A DNA stretch of 17,035 bases from JBIQLO01 sp044464175 (GCA_044464175.1 JBIQLO010000075.1:1-17035), one strand, 5' to 3'; positions 6,402-13,716 are shown, counted from the first letter of the stretch. Notes: a model not told the origin generated them from the sequence alone. Numbers and translations are program-made.

Positions 6402-7511
6402 GTGACGCATATCCCGCTGTTCAGACCCACGATCTGTGAGGAGGCGATTGGCGCGGCCGCCGATGTGCTGCGCAGCGGCTGGCTGGGGCTGGGGCCCAGG
6501 ACGGCGGCGTTCGAGTCCGCCTTCGCCAAATACGTCGGCGCTCCCTATTGCGTGGGGTTGAACTCCTGCACGGCGGGATTGCACCTGGCGATGCACGTGC
6601 TCGATCTGCCCGAGGGGTCCGAGGTCATCACCACGCCGATCACATTCGTCTCGACCAACCACGCCATCCTGTATGAACGCTGCACGCCGGTCTTTGCCGA
6701 TGTGCATCCGGAGACGGGCAATCTCGACATCGCCTCGGTGGCGGCGCGGATCACCGACCGCACGCGGGCGATCGTGGCGGTGCATGTGGGGGGCTATCCG
6801 TGCGACCTGGACGAGCTTTATGCGCTGGCGCAAGGGCACGGGCTGCATGTCATTGAGGACTGCGCCCACGCCTGCGGGGCGAGCTACAAGGGGCGGCCCA
6901 TCGGCAGCCACGGCCAGTTGCACGTCTTTTCGTTCCACGCGGTGAAGAACCTGCCGATGGGGGATGGCGGGGCGCTGACGGTGCGCGATGAAAAACTGGA
7001 CGGGCGACTGCGGCGGCTGCGCTGGCTGGGGATCGACAAGGACACCTACCGGCGCACCAGCGGCGATTCCTATAGCTGGAATTACGATGTGCCGGAAGTG
7101 GGATTCAAGTATCATATGAACGACATCCAGGCCGCCATCGGGCTGGTGCAGCTTCAGCGGCTGGATCAGGAGAACCAGCGGCGGGCCCGGATCGTGGACC
7201 GCTACCGGCGGGGACTGACGGGCGTGCCGGGGGTGCGGCTGCCGCAGCGCGGGGCGGACCGCGTCAGCAGCAATCATCTCTGCTGCATCCTGGCGGAGAA
7301 CCGGGACGGGCTGGTCTCAAAATTAAAGCAGGCGGGCGTGGAGACGGGGGTACACTATCGCCGAAATGACCTTTACGGGATGTACCGCCACGACCGGAGC
7401 CTGGAAGGAGCCGAGCGGTATTGGCGCTCCACCCTGTCGCTGCCGCTGCATCTGCAGTTGAGCGATGAGCAGGTGGATTACGTGATCGACCAGATTCGCA
7501 AAGGATGGTGA
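6402..7511 (+). CDS. DegT/DnrJ/EryC1/StrS-family sugar aminotransferase
   Basis: PLP enzyme of 369 aa, full length for the family. It would transfer an amino group, usually from glutamate, to a keto-sugar nucleotide to make an amino sugar for surface glycans. Landmarks: RSGWLGLGP (24-32), SCTAGLHLA (55-63) near the PLP phosphate, IEDCAHACGA (151-160) with Asp153 expected to contact the pyridine nitrogen, and SFHAVKNLPMGDGG (177-190) with Lys182 as the Schiff-base lysine. FKYHMNDIQAAIGLVQL is the typical C-terminal dimer/active-site segment. The GTG start at 6402 is supported by GGAGG at 6390-6394, seven bases upstream. Its stop overlaps the next gene by seven bases. The DegT clade, and so the exact sugar, cannot be decided here. 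Confidence 0.93.
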   Translation: MTHIPLFRPTICEEAIGAAADVLRSGWLGLGPRTAAFESAFAKYVGAPYCVGLNSCTAGLHLAMHVLDLPEGSEVITTPITFVSTNHAILYERCTPVFADVHPETGNLDIASVAARITDRTRAIVAVHVGGYPCDLDELYALAQGHGLHVIEDCAHACGASYKGRPIGSHGQLHVFSFHAVKNLPMGDGGALTVRDEKLDGRLRRLRWLGIDKDTYRRTSGDSYSWNYDVPEVGFKYHMNDIQAAIGLVQLQRLDQENQRRARIVDRYRRGLTGVPGVRLPQRGADRVSSNHLCCILAENRDGLVSKLKQAGVETGVHYRRNDLYGMYRHDRSLEGAERYWRSTLSLPLHLQLSDEQVDYVIDQIRKGW

Positions 7512-8173
7512 GCGTGACGCCCCAGGAGATCAACAAACGCCCGCTGCTGATTCTGGGCACGCACGGCCTGGCCCCGGAGGTGGCCGATGTGGTGCGCGGC
7601 ATTCCCGGAGTGGAGGTGGCGGGGTTTGTGGAGAACATGGACCGGGCCCGCTGCCGCAGTCCCATTAACGGGCTGCCGGTCCACTGGATCGACGATGTGG
7701 CGGCGATGGCCGGCACGCACGCGGCGATGAGCGGGCTGGCCACGACGCACCGCGGGCGGTTCACCGACCAGATCGACGCCCTGGGCATGCCTTTCGCCAC
7801 GCTGGTGCATCCGACGGCACGGCTCTCCCCCACGGTGGAGCTGGGCACCGGCACGCTGGTGGGCGTCGGGACGATCATCGCCTCGCACACGCGCCTGGGG
7901 CGGCATGTCTTCGTCAATCGCGGGGCGCTGATCGGGCACGACACACAGATCGGGGATTTCGCCACCATCCAGCCGGGCGCGAACGTGGCCGGCGCGTGCG
8001 ACATCGGGCGGGCGGCCTATATCGGAATGGGGGCCGTGGTGATCGATCATCGGAAGGTGGGCGCTCATTCGGTCGTCGGGGCCGGTGCGGTGGTCACCGA
8101 GGATGTGCCGGATCATGTGCTGGTGGTGGGCGTGCCGGCCAAAATCATCAAGCGCAACATCGAGGGGAAGTGA
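7505..8173 (+). CDS. PglD/NeuD-type sugar N- or O-acyltransferase
   Basis: Left-handed beta-helix acyltransferase of 222 aa. The N-terminal PglD-like domain (about 12-95) begins LLILGTHGLAPEVADVV, a Rossmann-type segment that holds the sugar nucleotide. Hexapeptide repeats follow from about 100 to 205 (TGTLVGVGTIIASH, GRHVFVNRG, ALIGHDTQIGDFATI, VGAHSVVGAGAVVTEDV). His145 in LIGHDTQIG sits at the place of the catalytic histidine in PglD/NeuD. Family members acetylate amino sugars using acetyl-CoA; the adjacent aminotransferase suggests that its product is the substrate. The ATG at 7505 overlaps the end of the aminotransferase gene, and GTG 7508 or 7514 are possible alternatives. Which acyl-CoA is used is open. 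Confidence 0.88.
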   Translation: MVSVTPQEINKRPLLILGTHGLAPEVADVVRGIPGVEVAGFVENMDRARCRSPINGLPVHWIDDVAAMAGTHAAMSGLATTHRGRFTDQIDALGMPFATLVHPTARLSPTVELGTGTLVGVGTIIASHTRLGRHVFVNRGALIGHDTQIGDFATIQPGANVAGACDIGRAAYIGMGAVVIDHRKVGAHSVVGAGAVVTEDVPDHVLVVGVPAKIIKRNIEGK

Positions 8174-8177
8174 TTCA

Positions 8178-9026
8178 GTGGACAATCCCAAACTCATCAT
8201 CAATCTGGCCCCCACCGGCATGGTGCCGACCAAGGCGGACAACGCCCACGTGCCGCTGACGCCGGACGAAATCGCCGAAGATTGCCAGCGCTGCTGCCGG
8301 CTGGGCGCCTCGATCCTCCACCTGCACGCCCGCGATGAGGAGGGCAAGCCCACCTGGAAGCCGGACACCTACCGCCGCGTCATCGCGGCCGTGCGCCAGC
8401 GCTGCCCCGAGGCGATCATCTGCGTCTCCACCAGCGGGCGCAACTTCGGCGCATTTGAGCAACGGTCGGCCGTGCTGGAGTTGACGGGGGATGAAAAGCC
8501 GGAGATGGCCTCTCTGACGCTCGGCTCCCTCAATTTCCCCAATCAGGCCTCGGTGAACGAACCGGCGATGATCCAGGCCCTGGCCAAGAAAATGGCCGAC
8601 CACGGCATCCTGCCCGAACTGGAAGTCTTTGACCTGGGGATGATCGACTACGCGAAGTTTCTCATCCACCGGCAGATTCTCCGCCCCCCCTTCTATTTCA
8701 ACCTCCTCCTGGGCTCGCTGGGGATGCTCAGCGCCACGCCGTTTCACCTGGCGGCCTGCACCATGGCCCTGCCGCCCCAGAGCACCTGGGCGGGGGCGGG
8801 CATCGGGCGGTTCCAATTCAGCGTCAACGCGCTGGCGATTGTCTCGGGCGGGCACGTCCGGGTCGGGCTGGAGGACAACCTTTACAGCGAGATTGAGACG
8901 CGCCGTCCGGCCACCAACGCAGAACTGGTCGAGCGGCTGGTGAACCTGGCGGCGGCGGCCCAGCGGCCCATCGCCACGCCCGCCGAGGCCCGGCGCATGA
9001 TCGGGCTGCCCGAGCGTCCGGTTTAG
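8178..9026 (+). CDS. BKACE (DUF849) family beta-keto acid cleavage enzyme
   Basis: Zn-dependent enzyme of 282 aa. Family members exchange the acyl part of a beta-keto acid with acetyl-CoA, giving acetoacetate and a new acyl-CoA. A TIM barrel is expected. Key residues: His48 and His50 in ILHLHARD and Glu232 in VGLEDN match the family's zinc ligands, and Arg228 in HVRVGLED matches the catalytic arginine. LAPTGMVPTKADN (10-22) and VPLTPDEIAED (25-35) are typical N-terminal blocks. GTG 8178 is chosen because it gives the family's usual N-terminus and starts four bases after the previous gene, with GAGGGG (8162-8166 region) about ten bases upstream; a longer ORF from 8085 overlaps the acyltransferase and reads as non-family sequence. 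It is not next to lysine-fermentation genes, so the classic 3-keto-5-aminohexanoate role is unlikely. Confidence 0.85.
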   Translation: MDNPKLIINLAPTGMVPTKADNAHVPLTPDEIAEDCQRCCRLGASILHLHARDEEGKPTWKPDTYRRVIAAVRQRCPEAIICVSTSGRNFGAFEQRSAVLELTGDEKPEMASLTLGSLNFPNQASVNEPAMIQALAKKMADHGILPELEVFDLGMIDYAKFLIHRQILRPPFYFNLLLGSLGMLSATPFHLAACTMALPPQSTWAGAGIGRFQFSVNALAIVSGGHVRVGLEDNLYSEIETRRPATNAELVERLVNLAAAAQRPIATPAEARRMIGLPERPV

Positions 9027-9050
9027 GCGTCTCATCGCCAACAAGTGCCA

Positions 9051-9096
9051 CGGCCTCAGCGAGGCGGCCTGTACGCCGGCCGCCATTTTCCTTTTT
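9051..9096 (+). terminator. Double hairpin with T-rich tail after the glycan operon
   Basis: GCCTC/GAGGC (9053-9057 with 9061-9065, loop AGC) is followed by an overlapping alternative stem GGCGGCC/GGCCGCC (9063-9069 with 9078-9084, eight-base loop), then ATTTTCCTTTTTCC. It probably ends the operon at 9026. The CGGCCTCAGCGAGG core looks like a decayed relative of the palindrome at 597-647. Confidence 0.5.
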
Positions 9097-9114
9097 CCAT
9101 TTACCATTTACCAT
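9083..9114. repeat. Heptamer array CCATTTA just before mutL
   Basis: Four successive 7-base units read CCATTTT, CCTTTTT, CCATTTA, CCATTTA, then CCAT. The array is AT-rich between GC-rich genes and ends nine bases before the mutL start. Confidence 0.8.
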
Positions 9115-9123
9115 GCGGAGGTC

Positions 9124-10968
9124 ATGCCCCAGTCGCGCATCCAGCAGCTTTCCCCCGCCCTGGTCAACCGGATCGCCGCCGGCGAGGTGATCGAGCGCCC
9201 CGCTTCCGTCGTCAAGGAGCTGGTGGAAAACGCCCTGGACGCCGGGGCCTCGCACATTCTCATTGAAATCGCCGATGGCGGACGGGAGCTGATCCGCGTC
9301 AGCGACGACGGGCACGGGATTGATCCGGCCGATTTGCCGCTGGCCTTCGCCTCCCACGCCACCAGCAAATTGGCCAGCGATGAGGACCTGTTTCGCATCG
9401 CCACGATGGGATTTCGCGGCGAAGCCCTGGCCAGCATCGGGGCCGTGGCCCACGCCCGCATCACCAGCCGCACGCCCGCCAGCCAGGCGGCCTACGAAAT
9501 CACCAACCGCGGCGGCGCGATCGGCGATCCCCAGGCGGCGGCCGGGAACGTCGGCACCACCGTGGAAATCCGCAACCTCTTTTTCAACACGCCGGCGCGC
9601 CGAAAGTTCCTCAAAGGGGCCTCCACGGAATTTGGGCACATCTCCGACATGGTGCAGCGGCTGGCACTGCCGTATCCGGCCGTCTCCTTCAAACTGGTGC
9701 ACAACGGGCGCACGAGCCTGGACTGGCCCGCCGCCGACCGCATCGAGCGCTGGCTGGGCGCCTGGCCCGGTGACTTCCGCCAGAAATATCTGCCCATCGA
9801 CCTGCGCGACGCGGAGATCACCCTCACCGGCCTGGTGGGACTGCCGGAACTGGCCCGCCCCACCGCCAAGCATCAGTTTCTTTATCTCAATGGGCGCTTC
9901 ATCCGCGACAAGTCCCTCCAGCACGCCCTGCGCGAGGCGTATCGCGGACTGACCGAGCCGGGACGCCACCCGGCCGGGATTCTCATGCTGAACATGCCGC
10001 CGGCGGATGTGGATGTGAATGTGCATCCGACCAAGATCGAGGTGCGCTTCAAGGATGCCGGGCGGCTGCATGGCCTGCTTCTGTCGGCCGTGCGGGAAAA
10101 GCTGCTGGGCAGCGATCTGACCCCCAAGGCGGTCGCCCGCCCCGCCTTCTCCGCCGCGCCGACCGACCCGGCCCCGCGCGACGACATGCGCCGGCAGCTG
10201 GCCGATTTCTTCAAGCAGGGACCGCCCGAACCGGGTTTCGGATTTCGGGATTCGGGCTTCGGGGAGGCGCGCCCCTGGCAACCCGATTCCCCAACCCCGG
10301 AACCCGCCCCGCGCCCGGACGAATCACCCCCCGCCGGCGATTCACCACCCCCGCCCAACGGCTCCCTGCCTCCGGCCAACGGTCCCCGGCCCACAGCGCC
10401 CGCCATTCAGCTGCACAACAGCTACCTCGTCGCCCAGAGCGAGGAGGGACTGGTCATCATCGACCAGCACGCCCTGCATGAGCGGATCATGTACGAAGAC
10501 CTGCGGGCCCGGATCGCACGCGGCCCGCTGGAGTCGCAGCAGCTCCTGATCCCCCAGACCTTTGCCGCCTCCCCCCGGCAGATCGCGCTGCTGGAGCAGA
10601 TCGCGCCGCTGCTGCAGCGCCTGGGGATCGAGGCCGCCCCCTTCGGCCCCGACAGCATCGCCGTCCAGGCCTTCCCTTCCTTCCTGGAGAAGCTCGAACC
10701 GGCCGGTTTCCTGCAGGAACTGCTGGAGCGCGGCGAGCAGGAGCAGCTCGACCTGCACGAGGAGGAGATGCTGCACGATGTGCTGGACATGATGGCCTGC
10801 AAGGCGGCCATCAAGGCCGGCGACCCCCTCACCCCCGGCGAAATCGAAGCCCTGCTGGCCCGCCGCGAACTGGTCGAACGCTCCAGCAACTGCCCCCACG
10901 GCCGCCCCACCACCCTGCGCCTCTCCCTGCGCGACCTGGAAAAGCAGTTCAAGCGGACCGGGTTTTGA
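9124..10968 (+). CDS. mutL: DNA mismatch repair protein MutL (endonuclease type)
   Basis: Protein of 614 aa, usual length for MutL. It couples MutS mismatch recognition to strand incision. The GHKL ATPase domain (1-330) shows IAAGEVIERPASVVKELVEN with Glu/Asn of motif I, SDDGHGI (59-65 region) of motif II, and ATSKL...TMGFRGEALASI of motif III. The C-terminal domain (about 415-614) carries DQHALHERIMYE from Asp447, matching DQHA(X)2E(X)4E, plus ACKAAIKAG, CPHGRP and a terminal FKR. Together these are the metal-binding set of nicking MutL proteins, so strand choice would be MutH-independent. The linker (about 340-430) is Pro-rich and partly encoded by heptamer repeats (10232-10306). The start has GGAGG only two bases upstream. 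mutS is not in the window. Confidence 0.97.
   Translation: MPQSRIQQLSPALVNRIAAGEVIERPASVVKELVENALDAGASHILIEIADGGRELIRVSDDGHGIDPADLPLAFASHATSKLASDEDLFRIATMGFRGEALASIGAVAHARITSRTPASQAAYEITNRGGAIGDPQAAAGNVGTTVEIRNLFFNTPARRKFLKGASTEFGHISDMVQRLALPYPAVSFKLVHNGRTSLDWPAADRIERWLGAWPGDFRQKYLPIDLRDAEITLTGLVGLPELARPTAKHQFLYLNGRFIRDKSLQHALREAYRGLTEPGRHPAGILMLNMPPADVDVNVHPTKIEVRFKDAGRLHGLLLSAVREKLLGSDLTPKAVARPAFSAAPTDPAPRDDMRRQLADFFKQGPPEPGFGFRDSGFGEARPWQPDSPTPEPAPRPDESPPAGDSPPPPNGSLPPANGPRPTAPAIQLHNSYLVAQSEEGLVIIDQHALHERIMYEDLRARIARGPLESQQLLIPQTFAASPRQIALLEQIAPLLQRLGIEAAPFGPDSIAVQAFPSFLEKLEPAGFLQELLERGEQEQLDLHEEEMLHDVLDMMACKAAIKAGDPLTPGEIEALLARRELVERSSNCPHGRPTTLRLSLRDLEKQFKRTGF
10232..10306. repeat. Inverted heptamer arrays inside the mutL linker
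   Basis: Plus-strand units GGGTTTC, GGATTTC, GGGATTC, GGGCTTC (10233-10260) are followed by the roughly inverse units GATTCCC, CAACCCC, GGAACCC (10285-10305). Arms 10232-10258 and 10280-10306 are complementary at about 21 of 27 positions, with GGGG/CCCC near the loop. They lie in the region coding the non-conserved linker and keep the frame open. Confidence 0.7.
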
Positions 10969-10969
10969 C

Positions 10970-11170
10970 GTGAAGCCGGAAGTTTGTCTGGGCATCTTCT
11001 TCCGCACCTGTTTCATGACGGTGGTGGTTGCTGCCGTTCTTTTCTTTTTGGTGGGCCAACTCGTTGTTCCTGCCGAAGACCTCAGCTCTGTAGACGGCTT
11101 GTTACTCTGGATCGCATCGTTCGCCATCGCACTGCTCGAAAGCATCGCTTATGCAAGGCGAAATTGGTGA
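10970..11170 (+). CDS. Small two-helix membrane protein of unknown function
   Basis: Not recognised. A 66-aa ORF whose GTG start lies one base after the mutL stop. It has two hydrophobic helices (about residues 15-33 and 44-60) joined by a short acidic loop (PAEDLSSVDG), a Cys6/Cys14 pair near the N-terminus, and a basic end (ARRNW). Its codons are visibly less GC-biased than mutL, so it may be recently acquired or not coding. Supporting it are the tight coupling to mutL and a strong terminator about 70 bases beyond it. No ribosome site is visible other than within the mutL end. Homologues in related genomes at the same place would confirm it. Confidence 0.4.
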   Translation: MKPEVCLGIFFRTCFMTVVVAAVLFFLVGQLVVPAEDLSSVDGLLLWIASFAIALLESIAYARRNW

Positions 11171-11233
11171 AATGGGGTTTATACCGACGGATTTGAGTGG
11201 ATTCGGATCGGCCCGCATGCAAAAATGAGTGGA

Positions 11234-11260
11234 GTAGGGTCCGCATCGCGGACCTTTTTC
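11234..11260 (+). terminator. GTAG-led hairpin with T-run, terminator after mutL
   Basis: GTAG at 11234-11237 is followed by a perfect seven-base-pair stem (GGTCCGC 11238-11244, loop ATC, GCGGACC 11248-11254) and TTTTT (11255-11259). It is a good Rho-independent terminator for the mutL unit. The GTAG plus hairpin layout also matches a REP element, so one sequence may have both roles. Confidence 0.8.
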
Positions 11261-11308
11261 CGATGTGCGCTTCCCAGCGCATATGAGGCATGCGCAATGC
11301 AGATTTCC

Positions 11309-11324
11309 CTTCGTGGCTTCGTGG
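11309..11324. repeat. Octamer tandem repeat CTTCGTGG x2
   Basis: CTTCGTGG occurs twice in a row; on the minus strand it reads CCACGAAGCCACGAAG. It sits in the non-coding gap between two converging transcription units (11171-11367). The rest of that gap holds only the two GTAG hairpins and a weak TGCGC/GCGCA stem. Confidence 0.7.
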
Positions 11325-11349
11325 TGAATGAACCCATAGCGATGCCCGT

Positions 11350-11371
11350 GGTGGACTACAGCCCACCCTAC
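11350..11371 (-). repeat. GTAG-led hairpin overlapping the xylB stop codon
   Basis: On the minus strand, GTAG (11371-11368) precedes a hairpin with GGTGG/CCACC arms (11367-11363 with 11354-11350) and a CTGTAG-containing loop. The TAG of this GTAG is the xylB stop codon. It is inverted relative to the GTAG hairpin at 11234. Confidence 0.6.
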
Positions 11372-12891
11372 AGAAGAGCCATCTCCCCAAACCGCTCCTT
11401 CAGATCGCCATAGAGCTTGCGATAGACGGCGTAATGCCGCTCGTAGGCCCGCACGTTGCGGCGGTTGGGGGTGATGCGCTCGGTCGGGCGGATGCAGCGG
11501 CGGCAGGCCTCTTCCACGCTCTTCCAGACGCCGGTGCCGACGCCGGCCAGCAGCGCCACCCCGTAGGCCGGACCCTCATCGGCGTTGGTCAGGACGATGG
11601 GCAGGTTGTAGATGTCGGCCTGCAGGTGCCGCCAGAAGTCGGACCGCGCCCCCCCGCCGGTGGCCCGCACCTGCCGGATGGGCAGGTCCATGGCCCGAAG
11701 GATTTCCAGGGCGTCGCGCATGCCGAAGGTGACCCCCTCCAGCAGCGAGCGGATGAGCATGGGGCGGGTCGTGCGGGCAGTGAGGCCGACCCACCCGCCC
11801 CGGGCGGCCGGATCGGGATGGGGGCAGCGCTCGCCGGTGAGGTAGGGCAGGAAAAAGAGCCCCTCGCTCCCCAGGGGCGCTTCGGCCGCCTGCTGAACCA
11901 GCAGGGCATAGGGATCGACCCGCCTGCGCCGGGCCGCTTCGATTTCGCTCTGGCCCAGTTGGTTGCGGAACCACTGGAACGACCCGCCGGCGCTCAGCAT
12001 GCACCCAAACGCGCACCACTTGTCCGGCACGGCATGGCACATGGTGTGGACCCGCCCCCGCGGATCGAGCTTCGGCCGATCGGCGTGGGCGAACATGACG
12101 CCGCTGGTCCCCAGCGCGGCCGAGACGATGCCGCTGGTGACGATGCCGTTGCCCACCGCCCCGGCCGCCTGGTCCCCCGCCCCCCCCACCACCGGCGTGC
12201 CCGCCTTCAGGCCCATTGCCCTGGCCGCCTCGGGCGTCAGTTGCCCGGTGATCTCGGGCGACTCATGCAAACGCGGCAGCCAGTCGGCGTCGATTTCCAG
12301 CAGCGACAAAAGCCGCTTCGACCAGGTGCGCTCCTTCACGTTCAAAAGGAGCGTGCCGCTGGCGTCGGAGACCTCCGTGGCATAGTCGCCCGTCATCCGG
12401 TAGCGCACATAATCCTTGGGCAGCAGGATATGTCGGGTCCGGGCATACACCCGCGGCTCATGCTCGCGCACCCAGAGGATTTTGGGGGCGGTGAAGCCGG
12501 TCAGGGCCGGGTTGGCCACCAGTTGGATCAGCGCCTTGCGTCCCCCCGCCTTCTCGCTGATCTGCGCGCACTGCTCGCCGGTGCGCTGGTCGTTCCAGAG
12601 AATCGCCGGGCGCAGCGGCTCGGGGCCATCGCCCAGAAAGACGCTCCCGTGCATCTGCCCCGAGAGCCCGATCCCGGTGATGTCGCTCCCCTTCACCTTC
12701 GCCTTCTTCAAAACGGCCTTAGTCGCCGAGCAGGCCGCCCGCCACCAGTCGCGCGGGTCCTGCTCCGACCAGCCGGGCCTGGGGGTGCTGATGGGATGCT
12801 CGGCCACGGCCGTGGCCAGCACCCTCCCCTTTTCATCACACACCAGCGTCTTGGTCCCGCTGGTTCCGATGTCGATCCCAAGGAGGCGCAT
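11368..12891 (-). CDS. xylB: Xylulokinase
   Basis: FGGY-family sugar kinase of 507 aa, normal length. It phosphorylates D-xylulose with ATP to xylulose 5-phosphate, feeding the pentose phosphate pathway. Domain 1 begins LLGIDIGTSGTKTLV (3-17), the first phosphate-binding loop. GLSGQMHGSVF (75-85) holds the Met80-His81 pair that marks xylulokinases. Domain 2 has GGAGDQAAGAVGNG (236-249), where Asp240 is the expected catalytic base, then AALGTSG (258-264) and ATGGGARSDFW for ATP binding. No xylose isomerase or transporter is nearby. It lies 78 bases after plsY on the same strand and may be read with it or from its own promoter in that gap. The last codons enter a GTAG repeat that supplies the stop. 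Specificity is inferred from motifs. Confidence 0.93.
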   Translation of the reverse strand: MRLLGIDIGTSGTKTLVCDEKGRVLATAVAEHPISTPRPGWSEQDPRDWWRAACSATKAVLKKAKVKGSDITGIGLSGQMHGSVFLGDGPEPLRPAILWNDQRTGEQCAQISEKAGGRKALIQLVANPALTGFTAPKILWVREHEPRVYARTRHILLPKDYVRYRMTGDYATEVSDASGTLLLNVKERTWSKRLLSLLEIDADWLPRLHESPEITGQLTPEAARAMGLKAGTPVVGGAGDQAAGAVGNGIVTSGIVSAALGTSGVMFAHADRPKLDPRGRVHTMCHAVPDKWCAFGCMLSAGGSFQWFRNQLGQSEIEAARRRRVDPYALLVQQAAEAPLGSEGLFFLPYLTGERCPHPDPAARGGWVGLTARTTRPMLIRSLLEGVTFGMRDALEILRAMDLPIRQVRATGGGARSDFWRHLQADIYNLPIVLTNADEGPAYGVALLAGVGTGVWKSVEEACRRCIRPTERITPNRRNVRAYERHYAVYRKLYGDLKERFGEMALL

Positions 12892-12969
12892 AGCGATGAA
12901 TTATGAAGGATCGGGCCCAAACATGCCATGCGCGGCGAACCTGAAACATCAAACCACCAAGACCGCGCT

Positions 12970-13647
12970 TCAGGTCTTCACATCTTCCTGTTTCACGCCT
13001 CTCCCCACCCGGTTTTCCGTGCCCCGCAGCAGCCGCCCGATGTTGCTCCGGTGCTTCCAGATGATCATCGCGCAGATCGCCAGGGCGAAGATCAACAGCG
13101 GCAGCTGCGCCCCGAAAATCGGCCAGCCCCGCACGGCCGCCAGCCCGATGTACGCCAGGGGAAAGACCAGCGCCCCGACGATCGAGGCCAGGCTCACGTA
13201 GCGCCACCCCTTGAAGATCAGAATAAAGACCGCCGCGGCCACCAGCCCCGGCGCCGTGTAGTAGGGATAGATTCCCAGCGCCACCCCGGCGCTGGTCGCC
13301 ACCCCCTTGCCCCCTTTGAACTTCAGGAAGAGGCTGAAGACATGCCCCAGGATCGCCGCGAACCCCACCCCCATCCAGAGCAGGCAGTTGGCCGCGCTGG
13401 CGGCCCGCCACCCCAGCAGCCACCCGGCGGCCAGGACCGGCGCCAGCCCCTTGAGCAGGTCGAGCGTGAAGACAAGCGCGAAATAGCGTCCCCCCAAAAG
13501 CCGCCCCAGGTTGGTCGCCCCGATGTTGCCGCTGCCGTGTTGGCGCGGATCGATCCCGCGCCACCGCCCCACCAGCAGCCCGAACGGAATCGAGCCCACG
13601 AGGTAGGCCACCGGAATCAACATGCCCACTTCCCATGCGGGATTCAT
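12970..13647 (-). CDS. plsY: Glycerol-3-phosphate acyltransferase PlsY
   Basis: Inner-membrane enzyme of about 225 aa that moves an acyl group from acyl-phosphate to glycerol 3-phosphate, the first step of phospholipid synthesis. About five to seven hydrophobic segments are present. The three family motifs are clear: VAYLVGSIPFGLLVG (13-27), RQHGSGNIGATN (35-46), and GHVFSLFLKFKGGKGVATSAG (101-121, with the phosphate-binding glycine-rich loop). ATG 13647 is listed, but ATG 13623 (MLIPVAYLVGS) also fits, since many PlsY proteins begin there and GGGAAG lies a few bases upstream. It follows metX-W by about 70 bases. The charged C-terminal tail (about 205-225) is less conserved. PlsX, its usual donor supplier, is not in the window. 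Confidence 0.95.
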   Translation of the reverse strand: MNPAWEVGMLIPVAYLVGSIPFGLLVGRWRGIDPRQHGSGNIGATNLGRLLGGRYFALVFTLDLLKGLAPVLAAGWLLGWRAASAANCLLWMGVGFAAILGHVFSLFLKFKGGKGVATSAGVALGIYPYYTAPGLVAAAVFILIFKGWRYVSLASIVGALVFPLAYIGLAAVRGWPIFGAQLPLLIFALAICAMIIWKHRSNIGRLLRGTENRVGRGVKQEDVKT

Positions 13648-13688
13648 GGGCAAGGTTGTACCCGATGAAGCCCCGATTGTCAGTTGTG

Positions 13689-13711
13689 CCGGAACCCGGA
13701 ACCCGAATCCC
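13689..13711. repeat. Heptamer array CCGGAAC at the metX-W/plsY junction
   Basis: Units CCGGAAC, CCGGAAC, CCGAATC and CC follow in register within the 69-base gap after metX-W. On the minus strand the units read GATTCGG and GTTCCGG, the same class as the repeats in the mutL linker. Confidence 0.7.
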
Positions 13712-13716
13712 TCCCC

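Noticed and set aside
8824..10281. A 485-codon minus-strand frame over BKACE and mutL
   Set aside because: It crosses two well-supported genes and their intergenic repeat and shows no recognisable domain.
11434..12906. A 490-codon plus-strand frame over xylB
   Set aside because: It is antisense to a complete xylulokinase and has no protein-like motif pattern.
12959..12978. AAGACC/GGTCTT hairpin at the plsY stop codon
   Set aside because: Six pairs, an eight-base loop and no T-run; too weak to call a terminator.
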